Numbered from the stretch's first letter, positions 7,974-18,727 are shown. The stretch is DNA of 64,000 nt from Paenibacillus sp. FSL H7-0326 (GCF_001955535.1 NZ_MPVN01000002.1:372001-436000), one strand, 5' to 3'. Numbers and translations are program-made. The notes: generated from the sequence alone by a model not told the origin.

Positions 7974-10900
7974 TTATGTGAATAGCCATATACGCTTACC
8001 GATCACGCACATCTTAGGTCGAGATTTCCAAATGTCCAGTAGACACTTGATAAGAGCTTCAACGCACTGGTCGCCCCCGCCGCCTTCGCAGTAAGGGGTA
8101 ACATACACGTCATCACAAATCCAGTTAGTCAGCTCCATCCAGTCTAGTTGGGCATACTCGTAACTACGAACCCCGACCTCTTGGTATGAAGTGAACACCC
8201 ACTTGAACTCATGCTTTCCCTTAGGTACTGGGTAAGAGAATGTATAGTAGCCACCCTCAGTGGTGAATGTCTTGATTAGCTCTCCATCAATGAAGAAGTC
8301 AAGCTGACTGTCGAACGGCTCAGGAACCCAAACCCATCTCTCATATACCTTGAAGTCGTGCATACGGAATGTAGTCATGTACCTTTTTCCTGTCCAAGAA
8401 CTTACATAGCCTTTTTGATCTGTAGTGATCTCCACCCTGTATTTAGTATAGGGCGTTGGCTGTAATCCAGTAACGCTGAACTCGTGATAAGCTTCGCCGT
8501 AGTAGCGTTGATCGAGGACAACGGAACCGTCCTCTCGAATGACCCGCACCCTCATGTGGCTGTCATCACAACCTCCCATCCAAACAGGCTTGTTGTCCCA
8601 AACCTCGAAGTGAGTTACCTCTGCCCATGACTTATCTACAGGAACGCTATCCTCCATGGAGAAGGAGCCACCCCAAATCATTGCACCGTCACCAGGACAG
8701 CCTTGCTCGAACTTTATCTCAACGCGGTAATCTTTTATCTCATCAGAGGTGTTATCGACAGTAATCTCTACGAACTCATCATCCGTATTAACAACATACT
8801 TGGTGTCGATCAGGTTACTGCCCTCGTAAGTCTTGATAGCAATTCGAGAACCTGGGCAAGCATCAAGCATATTCTCGTAGAGCCGTATAACATCGAGCCA
8901 CACATGACTCCCACCATCAGGTGCGGTTGTGTCAGGAGGAGGATCAGTCCACCACCCATCGTCAGGGTGAGGGGAGTCACCGCTTGGGTACACGTTCCCT
9001 TGAGCATCTACGCAGTAACCATTCCAGTACTCATTGAACTTACCTCCACTCAAAGTGAACCCGCCGCCATTAAGACCCGTTCCTGAACCATTACCTTTTC
9101 TCAAGGTATACTGGACTGTGTAGGATTTCCCTGGTTGAGTGTATCCTGAGAAATTAATGTTGTACGTAGCAACGTTTCCGTCATTTCCGTAATATTTTTG
9201 GGAGTACACCTTCTGACCTGTCTCCTTGTCGTACAAATCGACAAGAACGTAAGTCTGATCGTCAAGCCTTGGTTTATCAATCAACCTCCAATCGTTTAAT
9301 CCAGTAGGGTCGGATGTCTTCAGGCTGATGTTATTGATCGTGGCGTGGAAGTAGAAATTGTTTGATTCGTCGTAGTCATAATCGGGATAGGTATCGGTAA
9401 TACCAAACACGATGGTGTACCAACCTGGGGAAACTGCCTTTGTTACGCTAAATGGCTCTGCTTCAGCCCACATGTTATTGGTGATGTTCTCAAAGTTGGA
9501 AATCTTACCATCGTGGTACCCTTGATTATCCTTCTCATCTAAGAGGGTAATCTTCTTGGACGGGTTGCTGTCAGGTATGAGGTACACTCGGAACCGCGCC
9601 CGTTGATCTCCTGTCCAAATGTACGTATGGTATAGGAAGCTAAGGCTCAAGCTCCCGTCACAGTAGAACCGCTCAAACACCTTCTTGGTGTGTGGTGTGT
9701 CGAATTCTGTCAGAGGATTTCCTGGTCTCAGACCTTTGACCTTCAGTACGTAGTATTTCTGCGTGGAGTGTTGCCACACGATATTGTCGTTCGTATACCA
9801 GTCCTGATTAAGGGCACTCATGTTGATAGGGCGAAGACCTGGGGTAGTAACGTTTTGCGCGGGATACACCTTCAGCTTCTCGAAGTAATCAACTTCCCCA
9901 AACTCAGGAGCGTAGAAGCTTCGGGTAATTATCTTACCGTCCTGCTCCACCCCGTGGGCAATAGGAACCCCTCCATCGTAGTAAATCCCGCCTTGGTTAC
10001 CCCAAGCCCATGAGGATGTGCGATCTGCTTCTCCTCGACTCGATGTCTGACCATAGTTGATTCCGTGTACTTCACTTCCGCTTGGGTAGCAGTGTTCTCC
10101 GAATGGGTTGTCCGAACCACTCCCACTCCCACTTCCACCGCCGCTACCGCCTGAACCCTCGTTGCCAGGGATGTATACACTGCCATCCCGATAAACCCAA
10201 CGGAAGGTGTGGTTTCCAGGAGGTAGTGGGTACATGCAGTTTGTACCTGCGTCACCGTTTTCTTCGTTCCCTGTCCAAACGGTAACCCCGTCAATCTGAA
10301 GTTCTAGCATCTCTCCGCTGTCGAATTGACCGCCATACTGCCAACAGATGTAACCTGAATTACTGATGCTTGCAGAGAAATCACAGGTGTACTCTCCACC
10401 ATGTCCTTCAGCCCACATCACCCCGTCACCGACTGGTGGTGGGTCTGACGGATCAACTTCTGCTGACGGGTCAATCCAAGGAGGGCTTAGGTCAACCCAG
10501 TCCCAACCACTACTGAAAGTCAAAGCAGGGTCATAGTTGTCTTCCTCATTGAACAGCTCCTCAAACACCATGATGTCGCGGGTATCTCCACTTACTGGGT
10601 CGTAGTTCCCGTCCATAGCAGGGTAGATACGCATATGCTCTTTGAATGTGACCTTGGCTCCTGGATTTAGGCGCATGTTGTAATTGATTGTATCCCCGTT
10701 ATTCTCAGTCTTTGCCCCGCCATCAGTAGAATCCCAATCCCTTTGTATGTCCACGTAGCTTCCTAGTGGAGACTCCGTTCGGTAAGTTTGAGAAGCTGAG
10801 CCACCGTAAGAGAATACCTTCTCGAAGTTATACATAAAGGGCTGCTCCGTATAGGAATCACGTATAAGGAATTGAATGTTGTTATTACCTGCACTTAGCG

Positions 10901-12653
10901 GGATGCGGATACCACTCCCTGAACCCTGCTCTCTTGTGTAGTAAACGGACACCCCATTCACCATCACCTCGAAGGCTTCTGTCGGTCGTAGATCATGTGC
11001 GTAGTTGAAGATGAACCACCCATCGTCAGGTATATACACTGTTGTCTGCGCGACCATTACTCCTTCTTGGGGTTCATCAATGCGAAGGTAGTTTAAGTGG
11101 TCAACCCAGTTTGGTGATCCTGACATGCTCCATGAGTAGTAACTCAACCCCTGCCCCAAGTGGTATGGCTCCCAGTGGTCAATGATTCGCGGCGGGCATA
11201 TAACCTCTAAGTTTCCGAAGATGTCAACTGTGGTATCTTCCCCAACCACCACTTCATATGTGATTAGGGCGTTGTCAACTTCAGTCTCGCTGTACTCCCC
11301 GTTCTGAATCCACTCCACACCGTGCAATGAATCAGCGTAACTTCCATGAGGAGCGTCACCATGCTGTGTCCTGCTCGTGAACTGGTCATCGAAGAATAGG
11401 TTGTAATCAGTGTTCGGGTAAGGTTCCCCATCAATCCCCATCTTGTAAGCAAAGGAGATGGTTCCGTCACACTCGTTATCAAGCTCCATCGTCATTGTCT
11501 TACTTCTACGATCATCTGTAATGAACTGACCACTGAAGTGAGCCTGTGCGATACTCTGAGGAGACCTCACAACCCAGTTCCCATCCGTTCTGACTTCCTC
11601 CCCGTCGAGGTCGTAGTCAGGGGGTGCAGGGAACTTACGTGTATCAACAATCTCTACGACCTCAATATCCTTGATATAGATGCCGTTGTGTTGCCATACC
11701 TCAGGGCGCATCTTCCTTATCAGCCAGTCGAACTTATACATCTGCCCAGGCTGTAAGGTGAATGCCGCTTGTTGCCATCCCGTGTTCTCGCTCCATTCCC
11801 CGCCGACCTGCTGACCGTTGATATAGAACAGCATCCCGTTACCCCGCTTCGCGCTTGCAAGGTACTTGAACCTGACTTGACCATATCGCTTAACCCGCCA
11901 GTTGAATGTGATCTTTGACGAGTTACCAATCTCAAGGAGTCCAAGATCGAGCTTCAGAATCATGTCTGCGCCTGACTGCTCGTTTTTACCTACGGAATGG
12001 ACTGTCACCCACTCTTGATCTTCAGTCGATGAAACGTAGCGGAAGAAGTCAGGGAACTTATCTGAGAACGGTACATCCTCTTTCATCGAGAACAAAGGGA
12101 TCTCATACACCGTAGCGTCGAAGTGGTTAAAGTAGTTTCCACTGAAATGATGGTAGTACGGTGCAGGGCATGTCGGTAAGGACACCCCAAGGTGTGTTCC
12201 TCCTGGCTCCTGAGCATTCTCAAGAATCTTATAGATACAGTCCTTGATCATCTGTAATACCCTTTGGTACTGAGTCTTATCAGGTGGCTGTTGTTGCATC
12301 ACCCACCACTCAATCCTGCGATACATGTTCCACAAAGCTTCGCGGCACCTGACGCTTGCATACCATGATTTATCCCTAAGATACTGCTCAATGATTTGGT
12401 CGATTGTGTTTTCCAAAGCATCAAGCTGAACCGTCTGCCACCGACCGATCTGACCGTACCCAGGGTCGCCCAGGATAGGGTTGTTCTCGTCACCATGTCG
12501 GTCAGTCTCACTCCTAGGAGCATTGGGACTTTGCGGCAGGTGCTCGGGGTGGTTAGGATTTCCTGTGTCGTAATCCTCTGCGATCTTTGCCCTCATGTTA
12601 GCGAACAGAACGCCTTGTTGAGACTTGGTAAATAGCCCAAACGTATGACCCAT
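7974..12653 (-). CDS. Giant tail adhesin with multiple beta-sandwich domains, 1559 aa
   Basis: A very large protein rich in Trp, Tyr, Gly and Asp, starting at ATG 12653 and driven by its own promoter-like element. It appears to be a string of jelly-roll or carbohydrate-binding-like modules: repeated W-x-x-A-x-F-x-L-x-P-G-Q-x-Y-x-F/W patterns (for example WQQAAFTLQPGQMYKF) and (G/P)GxHxFRW or GKHEFKW. A Gly/Ser-rich flexible linker at about residues 825-850 separates two halves. No enzymatic motif was recognised. Role: host cell-wall adhesion, inferred from composition, size and neighbours. Its last 40 residues carry several Cys residues (CEGGGGDQC). Confidence 0.75.
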   Translation of the reverse strand: MGHTFGLFTKSQQGVLFANMRAKIAEDYDTGNPNHPEHLPQSPNAPRSETDRHGDENNPILGDPGYGQIGRWQTVQLDALENTIDQIIEQYLRDKSWYASVRCREALWNMYRRIEWWVMQQQPPDKTQYQRVLQMIKDCIYKILENAQEPGGTHLGVSLPTCPAPYYHHFSGNYFNHFDATVYEIPLFSMKEDVPFSDKFPDFFRYVSSTEDQEWVTVHSVGKNEQSGADMILKLDLGLLEIGNSSKITFNWRVKRYGQVRFKYLASAKRGNGMLFYINGQQVGGEWSENTGWQQAAFTLQPGQMYKFDWLIRKMRPEVWQHNGIYIKDIEVVEIVDTRKFPAPPDYDLDGEEVRTDGNWVVRSPQSIAQAHFSGQFITDDRRSKTMTMELDNECDGTISFAYKMGIDGEPYPNTDYNLFFDDQFTSRTQHGDAPHGSYADSLHGVEWIQNGEYSETEVDNALITYEVVVGEDTTVDIFGNLEVICPPRIIDHWEPYHLGQGLSYYSWSMSGSPNWVDHLNYLRIDEPQEGVMVAQTTVYIPDDGWFIFNYAHDLRPTEAFEVMVNGVSVYYTREQGSGSGIRIPLSAGNNNIQFLIRDSYTEQPFMYNFEKVFSYGGSASQTYRTESPLGSYVDIQRDWDSTDGGAKTENNGDTINYNMRLNPGAKVTFKEHMRIYPAMDGNYDPVSGDTRDIMVFEELFNEEDNYDPALTFSSGWDWVDLSPPWIDPSAEVDPSDPPPVGDGVMWAEGHGGEYTCDFSASISNSGYICWQYGGQFDSGEMLELQIDGVTVWTGNEENGDAGTNCMYPLPPGNHTFRWVYRDGSVYIPGNEGSGGSGGGSGSGSGSDNPFGEHCYPSGSEVHGINYGQTSSRGEADRTSSWAWGNQGGIYYDGGVPIAHGVEQDGKIITRSFYAPEFGEVDYFEKLKVYPAQNVTTPGLRPINMSALNQDWYTNDNIVWQHSTQKYYVLKVKGLRPGNPLTEFDTPHTKKVFERFYCDGSLSLSFLYHTYIWTGDQRARFRVYLIPDSNPSKKITLLDEKDNQGYHDGKISNFENITNNMWAEAEPFSVTKAVSPGWYTIVFGITDTYPDYDYDESNNFYFHATINNISLKTSDPTGLNDWRLIDKPRLDDQTYVLVDLYDKETGQKVYSQKYYGNDGNVATYNINFSGYTQPGKSYTVQYTLRKGNGSGTGLNGGGFTLSGGKFNEYWNGYCVDAQGNVYPSGDSPHPDDGWWTDPPPDTTAPDGGSHVWLDVIRLYENMLDACPGSRIAIKTYEGSNLIDTKYVVNTDDEFVEITVDNTSDEIKDYRVEIKFEQGCPGDGAMIWGGSFSMEDSVPVDKSWAEVTHFEVWDNKPVWMGGCDDSHMRVRVIREDGSVVLDQRYYGEAYHEFSVTGLQPTPYTKYRVEITTDQKGYVSSWTGKRYMTTFRMHDFKVYERWVWVPEPFDSQLDFFIDGELIKTFTTEGGYYTFSYPVPKGKHEFKWVFTSYQEVGVRSYEYAQLDWMELTNWICDDVYVTPYCEGGGGDQCVEALIKCLLDIWKSRPKMCVIGKRIWLFT

Positions 12654-12672
12654 AAAATCACCTCTTACCCTC

Positions 12673-12701
12673 TCTATACGAAAAACGGAGCACCGAGTTA
12701 A
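12673..12701 (-). promoter_or_regulatory. Class 1 phage promoter inside a terminator
   Basis: TTAACT, 17 bases, TATAGA on the minus strand, preceded by CG. The -35 hexamer lies in the loop of the terminator hairpin of the upstream gene and the U-tract falls within the spacer, so the terminator and promoter share the same bases. Confidence 0.75.
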
Positions 12702-12710
12702 TCGGTGCCC
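12681..12710 (-). terminator. Intrinsic terminator of the 2009-aa gene
   Basis: Minus-strand hairpin GCACCGA-ttaac-TCGGTGC (7 perfect pairs) followed after 4 bases by five T. The stop codon TAA of the 2009-aa gene is inside the loop. Confidence 0.8.
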
Positions 12711-15700
12711 GTCAAATCGTATTGAAGTTTGTAGTCAGTGTAGATTTGGATTCGCCCATCCATAACCGATACTGACAATGTGTACCACTTATCCTTTTCC
12801 CACTTGAATGGTTGCATTGGGGAGCCTATGGCGGTAGGCGTTCCACCGACGACCTTGAACAACTGCATTGGTCTTCTCATCCCCAGGCTGTTGTCTGCAT
12901 CTCCTCCGTGTACCATGAACATCCAGTAGTTGTTCTCATCGTAGTACTTGAAGATGATCCCTGCTCCATCAGCATCGCCCTCTGTATCAACCTTGAAGTC
13001 GATTGAGAACTTGTACTTGTCGGCAAGGAAGTTATTGCGGTACCAACCACCCACTGTAGGGATGTCACTCTTAGAGTAGAACTTACCGATCAGCTTATCA
13101 CGCTCCCATTCTCCATCACCAAACTCAATCCAATCATCAGTCTGAGACAGCTCCAAAGCGTCCATGTCCTTGGAGTAAGGGTAGTAAACGTTGAAGGGGT
13201 CTTCAGGGTCGTAATCCTCAGGGACTCCGAAGCCGCCCTCCCAATCCTCAGGGTTCATACCTTGGTCGAGAAGGTCGTTGGTGTAGTCGTAGATCAGACC
13301 TTGTGCCATTGTGTCCATGATCGGCAGGTATGCTTCGGATGGTTGATCGCGGAAAGCAAGGTGCTCGTCTGTTTGCAGGAAGCTGTCCCGAGGTTCCGTC
13401 TTCGCTACATGGTAGATTTCCATGAGGTGAGCTGTTCTCTCAGGAAGGAATGCGTGGAGCTGTTCCAGGTACTCAGCCCTCGCTTCAGGACGTTCTGCAA
13501 AGATGAAGCCTGTGATTACCTGAGAGCAACGCTCCTCGAAGGTAGCCATTAATGATTCAAGGTCTTCGATCTCCGATAGCCGTGCATTGGCGGTACCGAC
13601 TGGGAGCTGACGCTCAACAAAGGATTCACGTTCCTCCTTGTGAGCCAACGAGTAATCATCCTCCGTGTACCCTGCTCTTGACTGGTGTGTTGCCAGGGAA
13701 TACTCATCACTGGTGTACCCTGCATCCATAAGCTTCCTTCCGATGGTCTCGCCATCTCCGACCACGAACCCTCCATCGACATCCTTACTTCCGTAAGACA
13801 GCTCATCGTCCGAATACCCTAGTCGCTGAAGCGAATGCCCGTAGAGGTCTTCCCCAATGTCACCGTGACGCTCTTTGACAACATTGCCTTCGATCTCATG
13901 CAGATGAGCACTACGATCACCCTTACCTGCAAAGAATGCTTCCTCGTCAAGGTTCGCGTTCCTTATTTTAACTACGTTGGATTCTCCCTCGTGCATGTAG
14001 CCCTCTCGGATGCCTTTATGAGCGAACACTCCTTCAATCATCTCAACCTGCTTATATTGGATACCGACAAGTTCAGTCTCAAGAACTGAATCCCTAAGTC
14101 CTTTGCCGCCGAACAGCAAGTCTTCGTCAATTGAAGCGTTTCTCATCTTCAGTACATCGTCAATGGTCTCGTGTAGATGAGCTTCCCTTCCACCCTTTCT
14201 AGCGAACAGGCTGTCTTCGAGGTATGAATCCCTCTCTCCCTTGCCCGCAAAGATCGTACCTTCTATCTCCGCGTCCTTGACATCCTTGAATGCGAAGACA
14301 TTATTATGAAGAAACGCATCTTTTCCATCCTTATATGCAAAGAGGTTGTCGTGAACGAAGGAGTCCTTGGCGTTCTTAAAGCCTACAAGGTTTTCTTCCA
14401 GGTGACCGTACTGCGGTTTGTCTGCAAGCAGGTTCTCCTCAAGATTTCCGTACTGCGGCTTATCTGCTGTCAGCTCCTCCTCGATAGTACCGTACTTCAG
14501 TTTTGTACCGCCGACGATCTCGATTGGGACATCTCCATATTTCAGGCTAGTACCGCCCACAATTTCAATTGGGATGTCACCGTATTTCAAGCCGGTTCCA
14601 CCTACAGATTCTACAGGTACGTCTCCATACTTCAGGCTAGTGCCGCCTAGAGGTAATAATGGATCAAGGTAACCGTATTGCGGTTTGTCTGCTACGAGCT
14701 GTTCTTCAAGCTCCCCTATCTTCTCCTTGCCACTCTCGGTGGTCTCGTGCAGGTAGGAATCCTTAGGGTTCTTGATCGCAAACAGGTTATCATGCAAGTA
14801 CGAGTCATTCACGTTCTTGTACCCGACGAGGTCATCAAATGTAACCGAGTCCTTGGTGCCTTTAATGGCGAAGATGGTTTCATCCCCAAAGTTGAAGGAA
14901 TCCCTCTCACCCTTCAAAGCGAAGATCGTTTCATCACCGAAGTCATATGCCGCTTTAGGGAGAACGTTCCCGAACACAGTGTCCTCGATCTCTGCCAGCT
15001 TACCTCCCTTGATACCGTCCAGGAACAGCTCGATCACTGAATCCTTAACATCTTTCACACCGAACAGCGTGCCCTCGTCAAGCTGACTGAACCGTAGCTT
15101 GACCACATTACTCTCCGTCTCGTGGACGTGGGCATCTTTTGACAACTTGATCGCTGTCAGCTCCTCGTGCAGGTGAGCGTCCTTAGTGTTTCTCTCAGCA
15201 GTCAGGTCAGTGTTGAGGAATGCAGGTTGTGATTCTGTGACTGCAAAGATCGAATCGTCGCTGACTGTTCCTATAAGCCCTTCCCTCACAGCTTCTACTG
15301 AGCTGTCGTCCAGGATGGATTGCTGAGCTTCACGAGTACCAATGGTGTACTCATCGTTGATGTGGAGCTGTCTCAGGTTCGAGGTACCCAAGGTATACTC
15401 GTCATTCGTGAATCCATCCCGCGCCCGCGCAGTTCCAATGGAATAATCGTCACTCACGAACGTTTGACGGAGCTGAAGGGTAGCCAGGGAGTACTCGATA
15501 TCAATAGCTCCTTGACGCGGCTTCAACGATCCGATGGAGTACTCATCGTTAGTGAATCCCTCCCTCGACTTAGAAGTACCAATGGAGTATTCATAGCTAA
15601 TGTCTCCTTCCCTAGACTTGGCTGTTCCCATAGAGTACTCGTCGTTGGTGTAGCCCTCACGGGATTTCGCTTGCCCTGTGGAGTACTCATCATTGAGATA

Positions 15701-18700
15701 CATCTGCCGCAGGAAAGGACTTCCGAGAGTGTACTCCTCATCAACGTACCCGAAGCGATCACGGGGTGCCCCGCCCATTGCGAACTCGGTATGAAGCTGT
15801 CCACCAATCTCTTCCCGTGTGCCCAAGGAGTACTCATCTGATGTGTAGCCGCCGCGTTCGTACTTGCTTCCCAAGGAGTATTCATCCGAGGTATAGCCGC
15901 CACGTTCATGCTTGCTTCCCAGGGAGTATTCGTCTGAAGTGGTGCCGCCGCGCTCGTGCTTGTCGCCCATGTACTCAGGATCATCAGGGTAAAGACCACC
16001 GTCAGGGGTGAGTGTTCCTGTCCAATCAGGGAACTCAATGATGGCAGGTCTCGTTCTGAAGTCGTCCCCGTACAGGACTTCCTCAATCTCACCGTGCAGT
16101 GTTTCTTTGATCTTGGTGCCCTCGAACCCAACATCCACCATGTGAGACTCACGTTTGTCCTTATCAGCAATAGTCAGTTCCAAATCAACAATACCTTCTT
16201 TGGTAACACTGGACGCTAACGGGTAATCATTAGAAGTGAACCCTTCACTAGCTTCCTTAACACCCTCGAAGTTCAGTGTGATAATGCCTGACTTCGTACC
16301 GTCCTTGGAACCCGCAAGGATACCGCTGTCGATAAGGGCATCAATACGCTCCTTCACACCAACGATAAATTCCTCATCAAGGTAAGCAGGTGCGTCAGCA
16401 TTGTGAACCGCGTCGATCATCAATTCTAAGATCACCGCAGGTCTGTTCTGAAGCAACTCACCTACGATCATGTCCTCGTCAAGATAACCTGGGTATTCCT
16501 TGTTTCCGAGCCAACCGCCGCCCGCCAACCTATCCAATAGCTCATCACGGTAGATCGTTGGTCTTCCCAGTTCCTTGATCGACTGCATGACTCTTTCCAA
16601 CCGCATATTTTTCTGTCCCTTACTGAACTCAAGCGGCTTTTCAGTGAGGTGCATATTCTTCTGCGTATGGTTCTTGCCGAACGATTCCAAGAAGCTCAAA
16701 TGGGTGTCTCGGGAGATTTCCTTGTCAGCCGAAACGTGTTCGGTCAGCCACATGTCACGCTCACTTTCCCTATCCGAAGCAACCAAGTCGTTTGTATGCA
16801 GACCAAAAGAATCGTTCCTCTCAGCACCCTCCTCGATCTTAGGTAGTAACATATTGCGTGGGGCTGTACTTGCTTCATGGAAACGCTCCTCGATGTAAGC
16901 TTCAACCTTATCGTCCCTCACACCCAGGTGGTACTTCTGTAGAACGTCCAAGGCTTCAGTGAATACCCTTTTACCCACAGGTCTTTCGTGCTCAATATAA
17001 CCTAACGTCTTTCTTACCCTGCTTGATTCCTGAAGGTCTCTGAACACAAAACCGTACTCTGTGCTGTCTCGGTAAGCCTGTTGCATTTCCCGATCTACAG
17101 TTCCCTGAACCACGAAGATTCTCTTAGCAGTAGGTTTATCCTGCTCAATATACATGCTCTCTACGAACAACCTCTGTGCAGGGGTAAGGTCTTCGATCAG
17201 GTGCATCTTCTCGACAATATCACGGGAAGCCCAAGGGAACTCCTTGTCGATAACTGCCACGGTGTCAATGTCACGGTGTGCCAGGATGATACCCGATTCT
17301 GTTACCGTGGGATGCTTGTCGATGATACGAGTAGCCATGATAGGGTTCCATAGAATGTCACTTGGACGGAGAACTGGTTCATAGCGGAATCTTACGCGTG
17401 TACCTTCAGTCAGCTCATCATGTAGGTGTATTTGACCCTTACCGATCTCTCGCACACCCCGCACCTCTCGATGAAGAAGCGTAGGGTACTGTCTGTCCTT
17501 CAGTTTTGCCAGTACGTTCTCATGGATCATTAACCCTTCTTCAATGTCGCGGCGGGCTTGGCCAAGCTCAGCAATAAACGCCTTCTCGCTGAACTCCCTC
17601 GATGCTTCAATGATCTTGTCTGTAGTGGAGCCGCTGAAGGTCGTTTCTCTCAGTGCCTTGTCCATAGTTCTCATCAGTGCCAGTTTTGCTTCGTCCACCC
17701 GCGTACCTACAGGGCGAGAGTAGTCAATAAACAGGTACTTGACTTCCTGAAAACGTCTGATGAAAGCGGTAGACATGTCATTCGGCACAACCATCTCGTG
17801 ATTGTCGATAACCCTTGCCCCTAGGATCGTGGCTTCTTGTACCATAGCTTCTCTTTCAATGTCACGAGTACCTAGAAGGTCTTGATACAGCACCTCGACT
17901 TCCTGACGGGATACCCGCTCTGCTTTAATCGTCTCGCTAAGCTCAGTATCCCTTAGATGGCTCATGACTGCTTTCAGTAGCGGCTCTGTCTCTGCGGATC
18001 GACCAATGATCTTCTCAACAGCATCATACAGCCCCGCCATATCCAGGTCAGGCTGATCGTCCCTTACGGAGTCCACTAGCTCACGGACAACCATCCCGTA
18101 CTCGCTAACCTTATCTGCACTGTCGGCATAGTCAGCAATCATACCGAACTCGTTGACCCTAAAACTGATCTTACTCGGGTCGATCTTACCGAGGTTCTGT
18201 ACAAACCTGCGTGTAAGCCCCAGGTTGCGAACGATCTTCAACTCCTTGTCGTTGTCCACCCGCCAACCCTCAGTCATACCATCATCCAGGGAAGCGTCCT
18301 TCAGGAAGTTAGGTCTGTGACCCATAGGATGCTCGTCGGACTCAAGTGCTTCGATCAAGGCTGTTCGCTCTGCTTCAAAAGAGAACTCCATCATGTGACC
18401 TCTGCCATCCTTTGTTGAGTCGCCTGAAACCTGTTCGTGCAGTAATCCAGTTTTTGATTGCTTCCCGTCACCGAAGACAATGAACCCTTCCTCCGCTTCC
18501 ATGTCCTTACGGATAGCTTGGATGAGGTCGTGATTAATACCGTAAGAAACAGAACGGGCTACGTAGAAGTCGAGCATTAGGACACTTGGGTACCGACTAT
18601 AAGGCATATAGATAAACCGATACTCCTCTGGTCTACTTCCTGTGGTGCCAACGGTGAAAAGGTAACCGTACTGCGTGGTTGTATAGTCTATTACAGTAAA

Positions 18701-18727
18701 ATCGTACTGGCTTACAACTTGATTCAC
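12698..18727 (-). CDS. Giant repeat fibre protein, 2009 aa, about 16-residue solenoid repeats
   Basis: Starts at GTG 18727 with AAGGGGG 7 bases upstream. From about residue 250 to 1780 the protein is built of short repeats of near 16 residues. The clearest block (about 920-1150) has units of the form DEYSLGSKxERGGYTS; later blocks vary the theme (DNLFAxKxxKDSxLHE, KYGDVPIEIVGGTSL, EENLxADKPQYGxL). This predicts an elongated solenoid. Residues 1860-2009 form a globular C-terminal domain resembling LamG or concanavalin A-like sandwiches (GAGIIFKYYDENNYWMFMV). I infer a long adhesive fibre with a lectin-like tip. It has its own promoter, leader hairpin and terminator. Confidence 0.8.
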   Translation of the reverse strand: MNQVVSQYDFTVIDYTTTQYGYLFTVGTTGSRPEEYRFIYMPYSRYPSVLMLDFYVARSVSYGINHDLIQAIRKDMEAEEGFIVFGDGKQSKTGLLHEQVSGDSTKDGRGHMMEFSFEAERTALIEALESDEHPMGHRPNFLKDASLDDGMTEGWRVDNDKELKIVRNLGLTRRFVQNLGKIDPSKISFRVNEFGMIADYADSADKVSEYGMVVRELVDSVRDDQPDLDMAGLYDAVEKIIGRSAETEPLLKAVMSHLRDTELSETIKAERVSRQEVEVLYQDLLGTRDIEREAMVQEATILGARVIDNHEMVVPNDMSTAFIRRFQEVKYLFIDYSRPVGTRVDEAKLALMRTMDKALRETTFSGSTTDKIIEASREFSEKAFIAELGQARRDIEEGLMIHENVLAKLKDRQYPTLLHREVRGVREIGKGQIHLHDELTEGTRVRFRYEPVLRPSDILWNPIMATRIIDKHPTVTESGIILAHRDIDTVAVIDKEFPWASRDIVEKMHLIEDLTPAQRLFVESMYIEQDKPTAKRIFVVQGTVDREMQQAYRDSTEYGFVFRDLQESSRVRKTLGYIEHERPVGKRVFTEALDVLQKYHLGVRDDKVEAYIEERFHEASTAPRNMLLPKIEEGAERNDSFGLHTNDLVASDRESERDMWLTEHVSADKEISRDTHLSFLESFGKNHTQKNMHLTEKPLEFSKGQKNMRLERVMQSIKELGRPTIYRDELLDRLAGGGWLGNKEYPGYLDEDMIVGELLQNRPAVILELMIDAVHNADAPAYLDEEFIVGVKERIDALIDSGILAGSKDGTKSGIITLNFEGVKEASEGFTSNDYPLASSVTKEGIVDLELTIADKDKRESHMVDVGFEGTKIKETLHGEIEEVLYGDDFRTRPAIIEFPDWTGTLTPDGGLYPDDPEYMGDKHERGGTTSDEYSLGSKHERGGYTSDEYSLGSKYERGGYTSDEYSLGTREEIGGQLHTEFAMGGAPRDRFGYVDEEYTLGSPFLRQMYLNDEYSTGQAKSREGYTNDEYSMGTAKSREGDISYEYSIGTSKSREGFTNDEYSIGSLKPRQGAIDIEYSLATLQLRQTFVSDDYSIGTARARDGFTNDEYTLGTSNLRQLHINDEYTIGTREAQQSILDDSSVEAVREGLIGTVSDDSIFAVTESQPAFLNTDLTAERNTKDAHLHEELTAIKLSKDAHVHETESNVVKLRFSQLDEGTLFGVKDVKDSVIELFLDGIKGGKLAEIEDTVFGNVLPKAAYDFGDETIFALKGERDSFNFGDETIFAIKGTKDSVTFDDLVGYKNVNDSYLHDNLFAIKNPKDSYLHETTESGKEKIGELEEQLVADKPQYGYLDPLLPLGGTSLKYGDVPVESVGGTGLKYGDIPIEIVGGTSLKYGDVPIEIVGGTKLKYGTIEEELTADKPQYGNLEENLLADKPQYGHLEENLVGFKNAKDSFVHDNLFAYKDGKDAFLHNNVFAFKDVKDAEIEGTIFAGKGERDSYLEDSLFARKGGREAHLHETIDDVLKMRNASIDEDLLFGGKGLRDSVLETELVGIQYKQVEMIEGVFAHKGIREGYMHEGESNVVKIRNANLDEEAFFAGKGDRSAHLHEIEGNVVKERHGDIGEDLYGHSLQRLGYSDDELSYGSKDVDGGFVVGDGETIGRKLMDAGYTSDEYSLATHQSRAGYTEDDYSLAHKEERESFVERQLPVGTANARLSEIEDLESLMATFEERCSQVITGFIFAERPEARAEYLEQLHAFLPERTAHLMEIYHVAKTEPRDSFLQTDEHLAFRDQPSEAYLPIMDTMAQGLIYDYTNDLLDQGMNPEDWEGGFGVPEDYDPEDPFNVYYPYSKDMDALELSQTDDWIEFGDGEWERDKLIGKFYSKSDIPTVGGWYRNNFLADKYKFSIDFKVDTEGDADGAGIIFKYYDENNYWMFMVHGGDADNSLGMRRPMQLFKVVGGTPTAIGSPMQPFKWEKDKWYTLSVSVMDGRIQIYTDYKLQYDLTGTD
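15820..15965 (-). repeat. 48-bp tandem repeats within the fibre gene
   Basis: Three adjacent units of 48 bp, each encoding the 16-residue unit DEYSLGS-(K/H/Y)-ERGGYTS, are nearly identical in DNA here, while flanking units have diverged. Recent unit duplication or conversion is the simple reading. Confidence 0.8.

Noticed and set aside
15820..15965. CRISPR-like 48-bp repeats
   Set aside because: They are in frame and encode the 16-residue repeats of the fibre protein.
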